Source: Rapana venosa
Taxonomy: Eukaryota; Mollusca; Gastropoda; Neogastropoda; Muricidae
Assembly (NCBI GenBank): GCA_028751875.1
Contig: CM054155.1
Location: 53,557,858 to 53,621,857 of the forward strand
Reading direction: 5' to 3'
DNA: 64,000 nt
The notes beneath the pieces are model-generated. The model did not search any database. It was not told the origin of the DNA and saw only the letters and a program-made list of their open reading frames with translations. The position numbers and the translations under genes are program-made. Within the stretch, counting starts at the first letter, position 1, and each line of letters begins with the position of its first letter. Shown in pieces: positions 35,671-46,794 of the stretch.

Positions 35671-36547
35671 ATTCGGATTCGGATTCGGATTCAGAAAGTT
35701 TATTCATTAGGCCATAGCCCCTAATGAAGGGAATAGTGAACATAAACAAAACATACACTTACAAAATCGTAAAAAATCAAATAAACAGAACAATTTAGTT
35801 ATAAATATGTAACAAAACATCATTACTATGACGTGGCAGTTTCTCTTAACTTAAATACCCTAGACAGAAAAAGAGACAAATTCCGTACCTCTTTGTGTCT
35901 AACAGATGATAAGAGTAGACTTAGTTTGAAAACACATAGCTGTCGGTAATATTTTGGCACTATATATCTTTCTCTAATATCTTGATAAGCTGGACAGCAT
36001 AGCACAAAGTGTACTTCATCTTCTTTATCTGTTTTGCATAATGGACAAATCAAATCACTATCCTTAAAGTCTTTATATCTAAAGTAATGCGTGGTCAAAT
36101 CAGACACACCTAATCTAAATCTGGTCATAATATATGTCAAGTGCAAATCCATATCAAGTGTCAAATATAATTTCAACTCATGTGAAGTGGAAAATGTTCT
36201 ATACAGACAAAATCGTTCATTACTTTGAATGTGATCCTCCCAGTCTTGCCATCTGCTGTCAATTAAACGTTGACGTAAAATTTGAATGAATCCATTTACA
36301 CTACCAACACCTTGATTTAACCACCCATCACCAAAGCCATGTTTACTTAGAAAGACACGTACATCAGTAACCCAGTTATTCTTTCCTCTAATATCTAATT
36401 CATATAACATTTTATAATCCCTAAAAGGAATTCTTGCCTCGTCCATTCGCAAAAGTCTAAGCCAATACCGTATCGTTTGTATAGCAGAATTTATGTAAAT
36501 TGGATATCTATTAGTTTTACCATAAACAAACTCATTAGGAGTGCGCC

Positions 36548-36557
36548 TATCAACGCA
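36548..36557. repeat. Target-site duplication, left copy
   Basis: tatcaacgca at 36548-36557 is repeated exactly at 37795-37804, flanking the nested LINE. With one copy counted, the minus-strand host reading frame is continuous across the junction (KRFLCVDRRTPNEF). Confidence 0.9.
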
Positions 36558-37794
36558 GAGGAGGCAGAAGAACACCTTGCAGAGGAACAAGCTGGGTTCA
36601 GGGCAGGCAGGAGCACAATCAAACAGATTTTTAACTGTCACCTCCTGATGGAAAAACATCTTCAACATCATAGAGACCTGTCCACAACTTCATCGACTTC
36701 AAGAAGGCTTTCGACAGAGTTTGGCACGAAGGCCTGTGGCAGGTCCTCAGAATGTTTGGCATTGAAGAAGGACTAGTGCAAACCATTCAAGCACTATACA
36801 ACACCGCAAGCAGTGCAGTCCTTCTGAACAATCAGGTCGGAGACTACTTCAAAACCACAGTTGGGGTCCGACAAGGATGCCTGTTATCTCCAGTCCTGTT
36901 TAATCTGTTCTTGGAAAACATTATGAGAGAGACCCTCCATGACTTCCACTCTACCATCTCCATTGGCGGCAGACCCCTCAACAATTTGCGGTTTGTCGAT
37001 GACATTGACCTCATGGGCGGAAGTAACACAGAGCTGCAAGATCTTACGACCAGACTTGAGAACAGAGCTGGAGCATATGGGATGGAGGTGAGCTCGGAGA
37101 AAAGTAAAGTACTTGTGAACAGCACGAGCAACACCACTGCTAAAATTTACATGAACGGCCAGCAACTGGAGGAGGTAGACGCTTTTAAATACCTTGGCGC
37201 TACACTCACAAAGGACGGGCATTCGACTACAGAAATTAAAGTCAGTCATGGCAACATCGTCCATGACAAAACTCACCACCATATGGAAAAGTAAAGAGAT
37301 CAGTTTCCCAATCAAACTAAAGCTCTACAAAGCCCTAATTCAGACTATGCTGCTGTACGGAAGTGAAACCTGGACATTGACTGCGAATCCAGTCATTTGA
37401 AACAAAATGCCATAGAAAACTGCTGGGCATATCCTGGAGAGAACGAAAGACCAATGAATTTGTCAAGAGCCAAATAACACGGCTGGCAGGTCCACAGGAA
37501 CCCCTTCTCACCATCATCAAGAAGAAAAAGCTGACATGGTTCGGCCACGTCACCTGCCACAACACTTTGCCAAAAACAGTACTGCAGGGAACACTCGAAG
37601 GTGGCAGAAAGAGGGGAAGACAGAACAAGTCATGGATGGACAACATCAGAGTATGGACCAGGATGAATGACTCAGCTCTACTGCGCAGAGCCGAGGACCG
37701 AGATGGATGGAGGAGGCTTACCACGGCATTGTCTTTCGTGTCTCCTCCACGACCGCCAAGGTCACGGGACTGATGATGATGATGATGATGATGA
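36558..37794 (+). mobile_element. 5'-truncated LINE nested in the minus-strand LINE
   Basis: Plus-strand RT beginning at AEEHLAEEQAGFRAGRST (about 36561-36615), then NFIDFKKAFDRVWHEGLW, VGVRQGCLLSPVLFNLFLEN (36866-36925), an active-site box reading FVDDIDLMG in place of the usual YADD (about 36990-37016), KYLGATLTKDG (37187-37220), a LLYGSETW block (near 37350), then a CHxxC-like basic tail and GRKRGRQNKSWMDNIRVW. It ends in about eight TGA/GAT units (37769-37794). The 5' end is truncated in RT. Frameshifts lie near 36680, 37240 and 37400. The endonuclease is missing, as expected for incomplete target-primed reverse transcription. Confidence 0.9.
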
Positions 37795-37804
37795 TATCAA
37801 CGCA
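37795..37804. repeat. Target-site duplication, right copy
   Basis: An exact 10-bp repeat of 36548-36557, immediately after the TGA-repeat tail of the nested LINE. Confidence 0.9.
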
Positions 37805-40430
37805 TAAAAACCTCTTTAAAGCATACAAGTGTATGGTCTCACAATGACTGGCTGCATTACCTAATCCCCATAATTCAGCACCATACTGTACAATAGGCTG
37901 TACCTGAGCACCAAATTATTTTAGAAATAACTTTAAAGAGGTATTTTGTAAAGAAGACAATCTTTTCATTATACATATCAATGCATTTTTTGCTTTACTT
38001 GTGAGATCTTTACAAGCAGAAACAAAGCTTAATCGTGTACTAAAATATATTCCTAAATACTTGTAAACATTGACAACTGGCATTATAGTATTACCATACA
38101 CCCATCTTTCTCTCGCACTCAATGGCCCCCTTTTCTGAGCACAATAATATTACTTTTACTCATATTTACTTTAGCTGAAGAGAAGTGGCAGCATGCTGCA
38201 AGTTATTTTAGTTGGGTCTGTAGACCGATGACAGTTTCAGATAACAATACAACATCATCTGCCAGCAAAAGAATAAACAATTCCAAATCATCAATAGAGA
38301 TTGTGGCACCATGTCTACCATTAGCAACAACACTCACAGCAAGTTCATTGATAAAAAGAGAAAACAGTACAGGGCTACATACATCGCCTTGCTTTACACC
38401 TGTTGTACAATTAATACAGTCGTTGTGCGCCACTTCTAACTACATTTTACAGTGGCATACATGCTTTGTATACATTTGTATAATTTACCTTTGACTCCAT
38501 TTTTCAACAGTATAGGCCACAACAGATGTCTGTTTACACTATCAAAAGTTTTTTCGAAATCAATGAAGGCTACATAAAGTTCTTGATTCAAGGAAAATTG
38601 TTTTTGTACTAATGCAAGAAGTGCAAACATATGGTCAACAGTGGAATAACCTTTTTTTAAAACCAGCCTGATGATCACCAGTGATATTGTTATATTCTAC
38701 CCATTCCTGTAATTTGTTATTTATAATAGTACTAAATATTTTGCTACTTATGTTACTCAATGAAATACCCCTGTAATTATTTGGATTATTAATATGGCCT
38801 TTTTTAAACAAAGGTAAAACAATTGATTCAGTCCAGCTCTGAGGATAGATGTCTCTATCAAATAAAGCATTGAAAAAAGCTATAAAAAAAACTGTACAAC
38901 TTGATCATTTGAACTCTGGAATACTTCACTGATGATACCATCAGGCCTAGGAGCCTTACCAGATTTTAACTTTCTCAGTGCACAAAGGACTTCTTCTTTA
39001 GAAATTGGGCGATTGATGTTGTCATCGTACTCATAACTTTCAATATCCACGTGCAAGTTTTCGCCATTTGTCTCCCTTTCTAAAAGGGTTTGAAAATGGC
39101 GAAACCACATGTCAAGACTTATTTCATTTTTAGGTTTTCTTTTAAAAGAAGCTTTCCTTACATTACTCCATAACTCTTTTTGATTTTGAATTGCGTTGAC
39201 GAGATTAGATAATAAGGCCTGATTATACTGTTTTCGTTTTCTATCCAACAAGTTTTTATACTCACGTCTACATTTTGTATATTCATGACGATCTCTAACA
39301 TTTTTGGTTTGGCGATACTTATGTAACATTTTCCTAACACTTTTTCTATTAGTTCTACATTTCTGATCAAACCAATCATTTGATCGCTTTCTATTATTTC
39401 TATTAACAGGGATACGCTTCTTCATACACTCTGCACAATCTTGCATACATTTATCAAATACATCAAATGCACTATTTATATCATTGTAAATTAGATCAAT
39501 TGCACTACTAATTTTTGTTTGAGAATGTTCTGCATTTAGAAGCTCACAAAATAGTCCAGCATTCTCATTATTCCACACTAACCTTTCTAATATCTGATCA
39601 TCGGCTGTTATATTTCTTTTATGTACATTTTCATTTGGAAAAATGACACTTAATGTTAATGGCATATGATCAGAATCGATCCGTTCAACTACGCACATTT
39701 CACATGTATCATACACAAGGGAAAAAAGTTCGCTTGATAATATAAAATAATTATTTATGCTACTTCCCAAATCAGAGATGTATGTGTAGCGACCTTCAAG
39801 GTTGCCATTACATACGCCATTTAGAATTTTCAAATCTAAAGTGGTACACATATTCAGAAGCATCTTTCCATATGTGTTCAGGCAACTATCTTCTGAGCAA
39901 CGACTGGCACTGCTGAATATTTGAACCTACATCATCAAAAGAGTTCAAAGAAATGTTCAATTATCTACCATTCAAGTCACCACAAAGAATCACATATACA
40001 TCATTTTGTAACAAAATATCAGTTAATCATTCTTCAAGTACATGGATTCCATTGTCTAAATCAAAATATGCATATAAAGGTGACCACTCAGGAGGAACAT
40101 ATATATATATAACACATCTTTCAATGTTCCAAACAGTTTTTTATCCATATGAAACACAAATATTATCATACTTTATATCAACCTTCTTCACACATGAGGC
40201 AAAACAACTTTTATTAAACACACTATACCACCTGAACGTCTTCCTTGTTTGGAAAATTTAATTGCAGGTTTATAATAAACATCATAACCTGAATAAAACA
40301 CTGCATCAAATTGTATCCATAAAAACTTTCAACAACCATACAAAATTAAATATACGCAAATAAAGAGCATCAAAATCTGATCGTTTATTTTTGAAAACCA
40401 ACCAGTCACATCATGACATAAAAGATAAAC

Positions 40431-40975
40431 GACACCTTTCTACAGAGAGTTGTGAGTCAATCGAAAGCTCATTTGAACACTTTCATCAACCGACCAGGAT
40501 CACACCGCTAACTAGTCCCATCATGATTGCAGTCAACAACTGACAATGCACTTTAATTCCCACATGTTCCATCAACAACAACACAACTTTCATTTCCCAG
40601 ACGATCCATTCAACAACAGGACACACACTTTCATTCTCATACGCTCCATCACAACTGACCACACCTTCATTCGCACATGACACAGGCTCACTTGTCAACT
40701 CTGTCAACACATGTGCATTGCGTTTTTCCGTGCTCACCAGCAATCTGCCAACATCATAGCCTATAGACGTGCAAAGGCCATCCTGAAAGCACTGTGGCAG
40801 TATATTTCAACTGTGCTTATACGTGTCGATAAAATTGTGTATAGCTACCGCTTAGGTCTATATGACTGGGCTCCCTGGAACAAAATGACACAAAGCACTT
40901 GGGGGAAGAGGGGAAAGTAGGGTAAATGAAGGGACCACAATCACCAAAAAAACTTTTGTTAGTCAACTGAACATA
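40431..40975. other. No gene seen; probable LINE inter-ORF spacer
   Basis: Between the ORF1-like relic on its right and the ORF2 on its left, both on the minus strand. It contains repeated ttcccacatgttcc / ttcattctcatacgctcc phrases (about 40555-40660). No coding content. Confidence 0.4.
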
Positions 40976-41814
40976 ATAGTCAAAAAACGCCTGAAGGCTC
41001 TCTAACCGTCCTCTTCACTAGCTTCATTCAGATGATTGTGTAGACACTTACTGCACTGACTCTTGCACACGGGAGGAAAATCCCCACGCAATGACGACAT
41101 GGGCTTCCTTTCAACCCTCTTTTCTCTGAGGATTCGTGACTTATCCTTATAGAACGTTGCATCTATGCATGATGGAGCATCATGTTTGTCACCAAGTCGA
41201 TGTACTCTGTCAACGTCAACGTTCGGTTCATGTCCAGTTTGTCAGTCAAAAATCTTGAATTATGTCCTTCACATCTTTCTCCTAGACTCGCACTTATCAT
41301 AGAAATTCAATTTGTTTCCTTCGTCCTTTTTCCTCCAGGATCTCATCCTGTTTGTCAGTCTCTGCATTCGTCTTAGAAAGTTCATTATTCAGTCACGCAA
41401 AACACTCACCTCCTGCCCGTAAATTCCCACCATCTTCCTGACGGACTGAGAAACTTCTCGAATAAGGTCCTGAAGGCCTGCTGCCACAACACCAAACTGT
41501 GTTTATAGTACTATCGCGTCCATAGGACCTCACGAACTCCTTGATTTCATCAGCAAGAGAAAGGGTCCTGGAGCGTGAAGGCGGAGGAGAGTGCCACTGT
41601 CCGATGTGCTGTTGTCTTTGCCATGCTGCGCGCTCTCCGTCCTAACCACTGTATTGGGTTTGTGGTAATGGGGGTGAGGGGTTTTGGGTTTATAATTGTT
41701 TGTGTGTGTGAGTTTGAGTGGGTTGGGCGGGAGGGGGACTTGCGACCCACCAGTAAGCATACACCGTTCTTGTACCAGAACAGCACTTCTGACGCAGGTC
41801 GCTGGTTTGGACAC
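40976..41814 (-). pseudogene. LINE ORF1-like relic upstream of the minus-strand ORF2
   Basis: Minus-strand pieces in changing frames. A start MSKPATCVRS (41814) and a GLQDLIREVSQSVRKM stretch (near 41430-41480) precede a Lys/Glu/Arg-rich, coiled-coil-like part (41280-41400). Then comes VDRVHRLGDKHDAPSCIDA (about 41165-41220), followed by FYKDKSRILREKR. DRVHRLG followed by a basic FYKDKSRILREKR stretch is typical of the RRM-like core of LINE ORF1 proteins. Its position and orientation fit the ORF1 of the LINE whose ORF2 spans 40.4-35.8 kb, giving a total of about 4.9 kb without the nested insertion, which is a normal LINE length. Frames are badly broken. Confidence 0.55.
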
Positions 41815-42905
41815 GTCTCACCGGCTTTGTCAGATCACAAGCATGATCAGGCATGGTCTTGTCTCGCAGTCTTCATGGATGTTCGGTTTTGTCTGATTGG
41901 CATTTCGACATGGTTCCGTATATCTGTCTATCATGTTCGCATCGTCACTGGAGCCTTTGGCTGTGCTCTTGTCTTCACATTACTCGTGTTAGTTCCATGC
42001 AATGTTCTAGTATGCTGTGTCGACTCAACAGTGTTTCTACCTCCAGTCATATTTTCATTGTAAGTGTCATTTTGTGTTTCCTGTCCTAATTCATTTGTAT
42101 CACCTGATACAATCACCCTGTTTGTCATTTGTTCTATAAGTCACTTATCCACTAATAAACTGGTGGTTATCTATCATCATCTGTCTGTCTTCACACCTTG
42201 GACATTTCACTTTTATCTTCTTTCAGCTGGATCACAGAGTCAGAATGGCAGATCAGGATTCCTCTTAGTTGTTGTTGTTGTTGTTGTTGTGTGTTCCCAG
42301 CTTACACCCTGGGACACCCAGAACATACACTCTGATTACTCATTCCACCGGGAGTCCTTGAGAGAGGAAGTACACGGTGAGAAGTTTGCGTGTCGATTAT
42401 TTTCAAGTTACCTCGCCATCCATAGGCAGCCATACTTATTAGCATACTGAAAGATCTCAACTTCAAGAGAGATTTTTTCTCATTAATTATATAAAGGAGT
42501 AGGTGCAGATGTAATTATGTAAAGAGCTTGTCATGGCTGAAGGCAATCTCAACACAACCTTTTAATAACGATAAGCAAACAATTTTATAGTAGGCCTTGT
42601 CATATTAGCTGGACATCAATAACTGCCACAGCTTTTGGCCTGGACCACTCAGTTTTTCCTACCTCTGAGCAGTATTTCCATCTTGTGCACTTGATCTCTG
42701 GGATGACACATGCAGTCTCTCAGGGATCTGCTCTTCTCTGACACGTCTGTGGTCTCCCTTGGTTACTATCTGGAGACAGCATGCTTGAAGTGTTGAGTTG
42801 GTGATAGTTTCCCGTCATCCAGACGATCCCTCATTCTCTGGGGCAGTATGCTAACTGCGCTCGGGGGGGGGGGGGGGGGGGGGTTGGGGGGTGGGGGTTG
42901 GGAGG
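41815..42905. other. No gene seen; contains GTT run and long G-run
   Basis: Ordinary-looking sequence without recognisable coding content. There is a (GTT)n run at 42269-42288, and a G-run of about 20 bases with nearby G-rich sequence at 42864-42898. Confidence 0.5.
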
Positions 42906-42910
42906 CTGTT

Positions 42911-43571
42911 TCAATAACCTACTGTACGATGGTGAGTGCCTGCACTAACTGGAACAAAAGAATGTCTTTCTCTGTATTCTGTCCAACTCTCTATATGCAT
43001 TCCCTCATGTCTTCCATAATCTCCAGTCTCCCTATCACGTAGTTGACCTTGCCATCGAGGGTACCAAGGAGTTCTTTCCTCACCTTCAAACATGTTTCTG
43101 CTTGATAGGAAGGGATGCCTTGGCGCATTACACTATTCCATGCCTTGTCTCTTCTTGCATAGAACATGTTTGCATATGGTAATTCCTGCTTGTCCACCTG
43201 GTTGTCTTTCTGTGTCCCTGCGTTGAAGTTGTTTCTAGGCTGCCTGTGTTTGGAGTGGAGGCCTCTTGTGTCCTTTGCTTTTCGGCTTGAATTTCCTGGG
43301 AAGATAGGACCTGATTCTCCTTCACTTCTTCTATAGCTTTGGAAGTGGTATCGCCTTTCTCCTATTGTCCATGATTTGGATTAGGAGTTTGCTGTTTTCT
43401 CTCACTTGCAGCTTGCCATTGTATTATATGCATATCTTGCCTTGGTCTCGATAAAAGTCTACAATCTCTCTCTGAGACGATGGATGTCAGGTTAACATGC
43501 AACTCATATTCCACTTGTCGTAAACCTGTCACTGAGATCTCAGTCACTGAGATTTCCATCTTACAGTCCAC
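42911..43571 (-). other. Unrecognised minus-strand coding-like stretch
   Basis: Overlapping minus-strand frames (43571-43362, 43325-43128, 43197-42991, 43093-42911) read as one broken coding region. The most protein-like part is LPYANMFYARRDKAWNSVM through VRKELLGTLDGKVNYVIGRL to MEDMRECI, predicted mostly helical and charged. The preceding part is Gln/Thr/Ser-rich. It could be an ORF1/gag-type protein of a retroelement on the same strand as the neighbouring LINE. I recognise no domain. Confidence 0.35.
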
Positions 43572-43836
43572 CTCTGTATTTGCATGAGGATGAGGTCGAG
43601 GATCCCTACGTAATTTGCCACTTTTCCAATTCGAAAGGCCTGAGCAATATCCTCATGGTGCCAGACCTTTTGAGAGTGCGGAATGGTCCGTCAGTAATCA
43701 ACTATTGTTTGTGTGGTTGTATTGTATTCCATCTTGCCCGATCACTCTTTCCTTGTACATTCATAATCTTGAATTGCAGCTTTGAGTCCACTCTCAGTGT
43801 TTTTTGAGCGTTTTTTTCTTTCCAGCTGTAGAGATA

Positions 43837-43987
43837 GGGTATAAGCCGAGGCGAGCTCAACCACTGTTACTGTATCCAAAACCAGGCAACTTTTGGTCCG
43901 ATTCGGCATCGCCCACATCGACCAAAAACCTTGCATAGTTTAATATAAAAAACTAAGCAGTTACCTGACTCAGCCCCCCTTTTACCC
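43837..43987 (-). mobile_element. Palindromic MITE-like element, copy 3 (diverged)
   Basis: Starts GGGTATAAGCCGAGG after TA (43835-43836) and ends with a decayed inverted terminus (ACTCAGCCCCCCTTTTACCC). Its sequence matches the reverse complement of the element at 63484-63630 over most of its length, including the aaccactg, ccaaaacca, attttggtccgattcgg and gccgat blocks. Length 151 bp against 147 bp. Non-autonomous; no coding. Confidence 0.75.
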
Positions 43988-44893
43988 ATCATCTCAACTG
44001 AAACCTGAAAGTATTACTAATTTTAGCTTTTGGCAATTGGTGTAAAAAACTATAAAATTCGGGAAAAATTACTAAAAAAAAATTGAACAATGATCCTTTG
44101 TCTAAGAACTAATACAACAAATATCTAAAATAAATTAAATCTAGATAATTCATCTTCTTTAATACCTGATTTAAAGCTGAATAATTTATTAGACAAAATC
44201 AAGAAAAAAAAGTGCGCAAAACGTCTCGAGTCGTCTACGCTACGCGGCAGTAGATGGGAGCTCATTACAGGAGAGCAATGTTGGAGGAACACTGCAATGG
44301 AGCTTTTGGGTAGCCGGGAAGAGTTTCTCGCGGCATTCGACGAAACTGTGTTGGAGATGCCGACACAGAAATGACAGCATTAGGTAATTCACGACACCAC
44401 AACGCATACACACACGAAACCCATAGGGACCTGTAGCTACTGCAATTCCCTACGGGGTCGATCTCCATGCCTCCATCTCAGCCTGCCTACCCCTGCCTAG
44501 CCTGACTAACCGCCTTCCGACTTCCCCACTGGGCTGCCCCCCAGAGGGCGAAAGAAAGAGTGAAAAATTAATAAATATAAAGCTTCTTAATCATGGCGCA
44601 ATATTTAGCCACGCCTCTTTTGGCGCGAGTGTTCCTTCCTATGTGCAATACTTAGCCACGAGTGTGTTAGCAAAAGATTGTGGCATGTTTGCCAATACAA
44701 CACAACAGTAGCTGCTGAAGAGCAACTGGACATATTATGTGAGGGTGTGTGTGAGAGTGTATGTGTGTCTGGCTGCATGTTTCTTGTGTGTGTTTTAAAA
44801 AATAAGCAATTGGGTTTTACCAACTACACAGTATTTGTCCTGCTGTCCTGTTTTGAGTAATATTTTACTATGCTTGAGCGTCTCAGTTTTAGT
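43988..44893. other. No gene supported
   Basis: AT-rich sequence to 44210, then a GC-richer block (44220-44560) without a convincing frame or RNA. A minus-strand frame at 44468-44265 has no recognisable motif. Protease and integrase, expected near the virus-like genes, were searched for here by eye and not found. Confidence 0.45.
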
Positions 44894-45604
44894 TTATTCT
44901 TTCTCTCTTTCTTGTCCGTCTGTAATAACATCATTCTCCCGAAGGCAATTATTAAACCCTTCTCTGTGCCTTTTCAGTGAAAAATTACAACGACTTTGAT
45001 TTTTGTTCACGGTAATCTTTTAATATGCTATTATATTTGGTGGTCAGCAACCAAACCGATAACTGTGCATGTCTCCCCACTGGAAAAGCGAGCTTAGACA
45101 AACTATTCCTTTTCTTAACAATGCACGCTCTGCTGAGCAGTCGTCTATTAAAAAAGGGTCCTGCCTATTTTCAAAGAAGCCTGTAAAGTATTGCTAAACA
45201 CTTGACTTATACCTGTCAGAGGGATTGCCTATAATAATATTTTCATCTGTCCACATAAATTTTCTCCCCTCTCAGTATGTATTTATTGTTGTGCATGTTT
45301 GGACAGAAATAACAATAACTCGAAATGAATTTTTGTACACTGTATTTGTAATAAATCTCAAACAAATACAGTCTTGCCAACAGCCAGCTGCCCGCATAAT
45401 TAGAGACAGTGTGCTTCTTTTGGTAGATAAAACCTTAGCTGGACCATTAGTAAACAACTTCTATTTAGTCTATTTTCCCTCTATGTTGAGCTGTGCATCT
45501 CACAACAATAGATATATTTTTATGGCTCATCATTTTCTTGCTCTATCTTCTATATGTATAGTATATTCCTCTGAGCCGTTTTCAATTGCGTCTTTCTGAA
45601 CCAT
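44894..45604 (-). pseudogene. Packaging ATPase relic (FtsK/HerA type) of a virus-like element
   Basis: In viruses and Polinton-type elements this ATPase drives DNA into the capsid. The start at 45604 (MVQKDAIENG) suits a small enzyme of about 237 codons, which is the normal size. The P-loop survives as VGKTVFV (about 45361-45385) in one frame, Walker B as FLIDDCSAER (45126-45155) in another, with the two catalytic aspartates visible. These are followed by GRHAQLSVWLLTTKYNSIL (about 45005-45080), the sensor-like segment after Walker B, then a short basic C-terminus to about 44894. There are at least three frame changes and several stops. The order and spacing of the three motifs, together with the neighbouring capsid-like gene on the same strand, support the call. 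Family knowledge supplies the role; activity is excluded by the breaks. Confidence 0.68.
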
Positions 45605-45619
45605 GGCAGCTTATCATCA

Positions 45620-46760
45620 TCTGTAATCTTAAGTCCCCACCCACAATGCATATTTAGATGTTAGTTATTCAATAAGCCTAACATTATGTAGATGTAAAGA
45701 TTGCTTGAACACCATAGTGGGTATCCATTGTGTTGACCAGAACCAAAGTATTGTCTTACCGGGGGCATCATCAAAGTGTTGAAAAGGAAATAGCCTGACC
45801 ATACACATGATTTGGCTGTCCTTCTATAGTACATGATAAATGTTTAATACCGGGATTAATAAACCTATCACATAAACTGGAAAAGGTTGGACTGGTTCTT
45901 CAAACAGCATTAATATTCCTTTTAAATGATCTTGCCGGAGTGTTCAGATTTATGTTTCCAACACAGTATCTGCTTTACTCTTCATTAATGTACTATTGTT
46001 AAGCACATCTATCATAATAGATGCGCAACCTTGACTGATTTTGCTGTGCAATCAAGCGTCCCAAGCTCGGGGATTGAAACAATCATCATACTCTAAAGAT
46101 ATCCTAGATATTTTGTAACTTTGGCGTCAGGGTCACTGATTAAAAACACGAGCACTGTCATTAAAGGTCATCTCATAACGACATCGTCTCTGAGTGCGCC
46201 CTGATAGATAAGGCATGTGAGAGCTGAGCAGTTCAAAGTCAAGAGGAATACAAAACCGGTTACCCATAGCTTCTTTGCTAAGGCAGCATATTTTTTCCTG
46301 TTTCCCTTATCAGCAGAACCTACTGGTGTTTTATCCCTCATCATCTTGTATGCCCTGATAACTAATATCAACTCTTTTTTTCTTTTGTCAATCCAAAATC
46401 AGTATAGGTCAAGAATATGTCTGCATTGATCTAATGAAGTAATTCTTCCCTGCCATTCTAGCTGACACTAATCTTTTTTAATAAAAGCCCGACCTAAGTT
46501 TGCTAACCACACTTTCTGTTTGGATCAATCTCCAGACTCTAGTTCAATCTGAAAAAGCAAGCCTAAGTTGTGCCGGAACAATGACACTTCTTTTCTAAAT
46601 AGAAACCTAACAGTCTAAGAATCTGATTTTTCGATCAATAGTGGAGGGTTTGTTTTGTAATCACGAATTGTTCTGTCCCTGTTATCTTTAATGCCTAATG
46701 GGATCTTTTTAAACTCCTGTATGGATCAAGGATTCTCCAATGTTTGTTGCGCTCTTTTTT
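45620..46760 (-). pseudogene. Major-capsid-like protein relic (double-jelly-roll type suspected)
   Basis: A minus-strand coding-like region directly upstream of the ATPase. The order of fragments is: a basic N-terminus (near 46640-46750), VANLGRAFIKKD (about 46475-46510), DLYxDFWIDKRKKELILV (46360-46420), a helical MRDKTPVGSADKGNRKKY stretch, then CIPLDFELLSSHMPYLSG (about 46200-46252), YEMTFNDSARVF (46150-46190), and late segments with SFKRNINAV / LMLFEEPVQP (about 45905-45935), KHLSCTIEGQPNHVYGQAI and SKYALWVGT near 45630. This succession resembles capsid proteins of Polinton/adintovirus-like elements, with the LDFELL block followed by a FND block. No structure check is possible here. Frameshifts at about 46240, 46140, 45930 and 45780. 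Length is about 380 codons. The start is unclear. Confidence 0.5.
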
Positions 46761-46794
46761 CTATAAGTAGAAAATAAAAAAACAATAATAGAAT

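Larger units (their letters stand above)
35671..40430 (-). mobile_element. Minus-strand LINE with endonuclease, RT and CCHC C-terminus
   Basis: Minus-strand non-LTR retrotransposon ORF2. The endonuclease begins near 40430-40250 (GRRSGGIVCLIK, then SPLYAYFD and VILCGDLNGR near 39980). It continues with the N-terminal part of a long frame (39863-38880) containing DSDHMPLTL, a linker rich in basic residues and KLKSGKAPRPDGI, the start of RT. After a frameshift follow NYRGISLSNISSKIF, FIDFEKTFDSVNR, GVKQGDVCSPVLF and the active site LADDVVLLSE (about 38225-38260), then the thumb at 38122-37916. A 1.2-kb LINE interrupts the frame here. The frame resumes at 36547 and runs to the stop at 35826 with a CCHC knuckle, CPLCKTDKEDEVHFVLCC. 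The 3' UTR is short, with an ATTCGG tail. Several frameshifts make it inactive. Confidence 0.88.

Noticed and set aside
34622..40430. The ORF1 at 34.5-35.3 kb as partner of the ORF2 at 35.8-40.4 kb
   Set aside because: On the minus strand this ORF1 lies downstream of the ORF2 tail, so it cannot be its upstream ORF1.
43988..44893. Integrase or cysteine protease of the virus-like element
   Set aside because: No catalytic triad pattern could be read in any frame here or elsewhere in the window.
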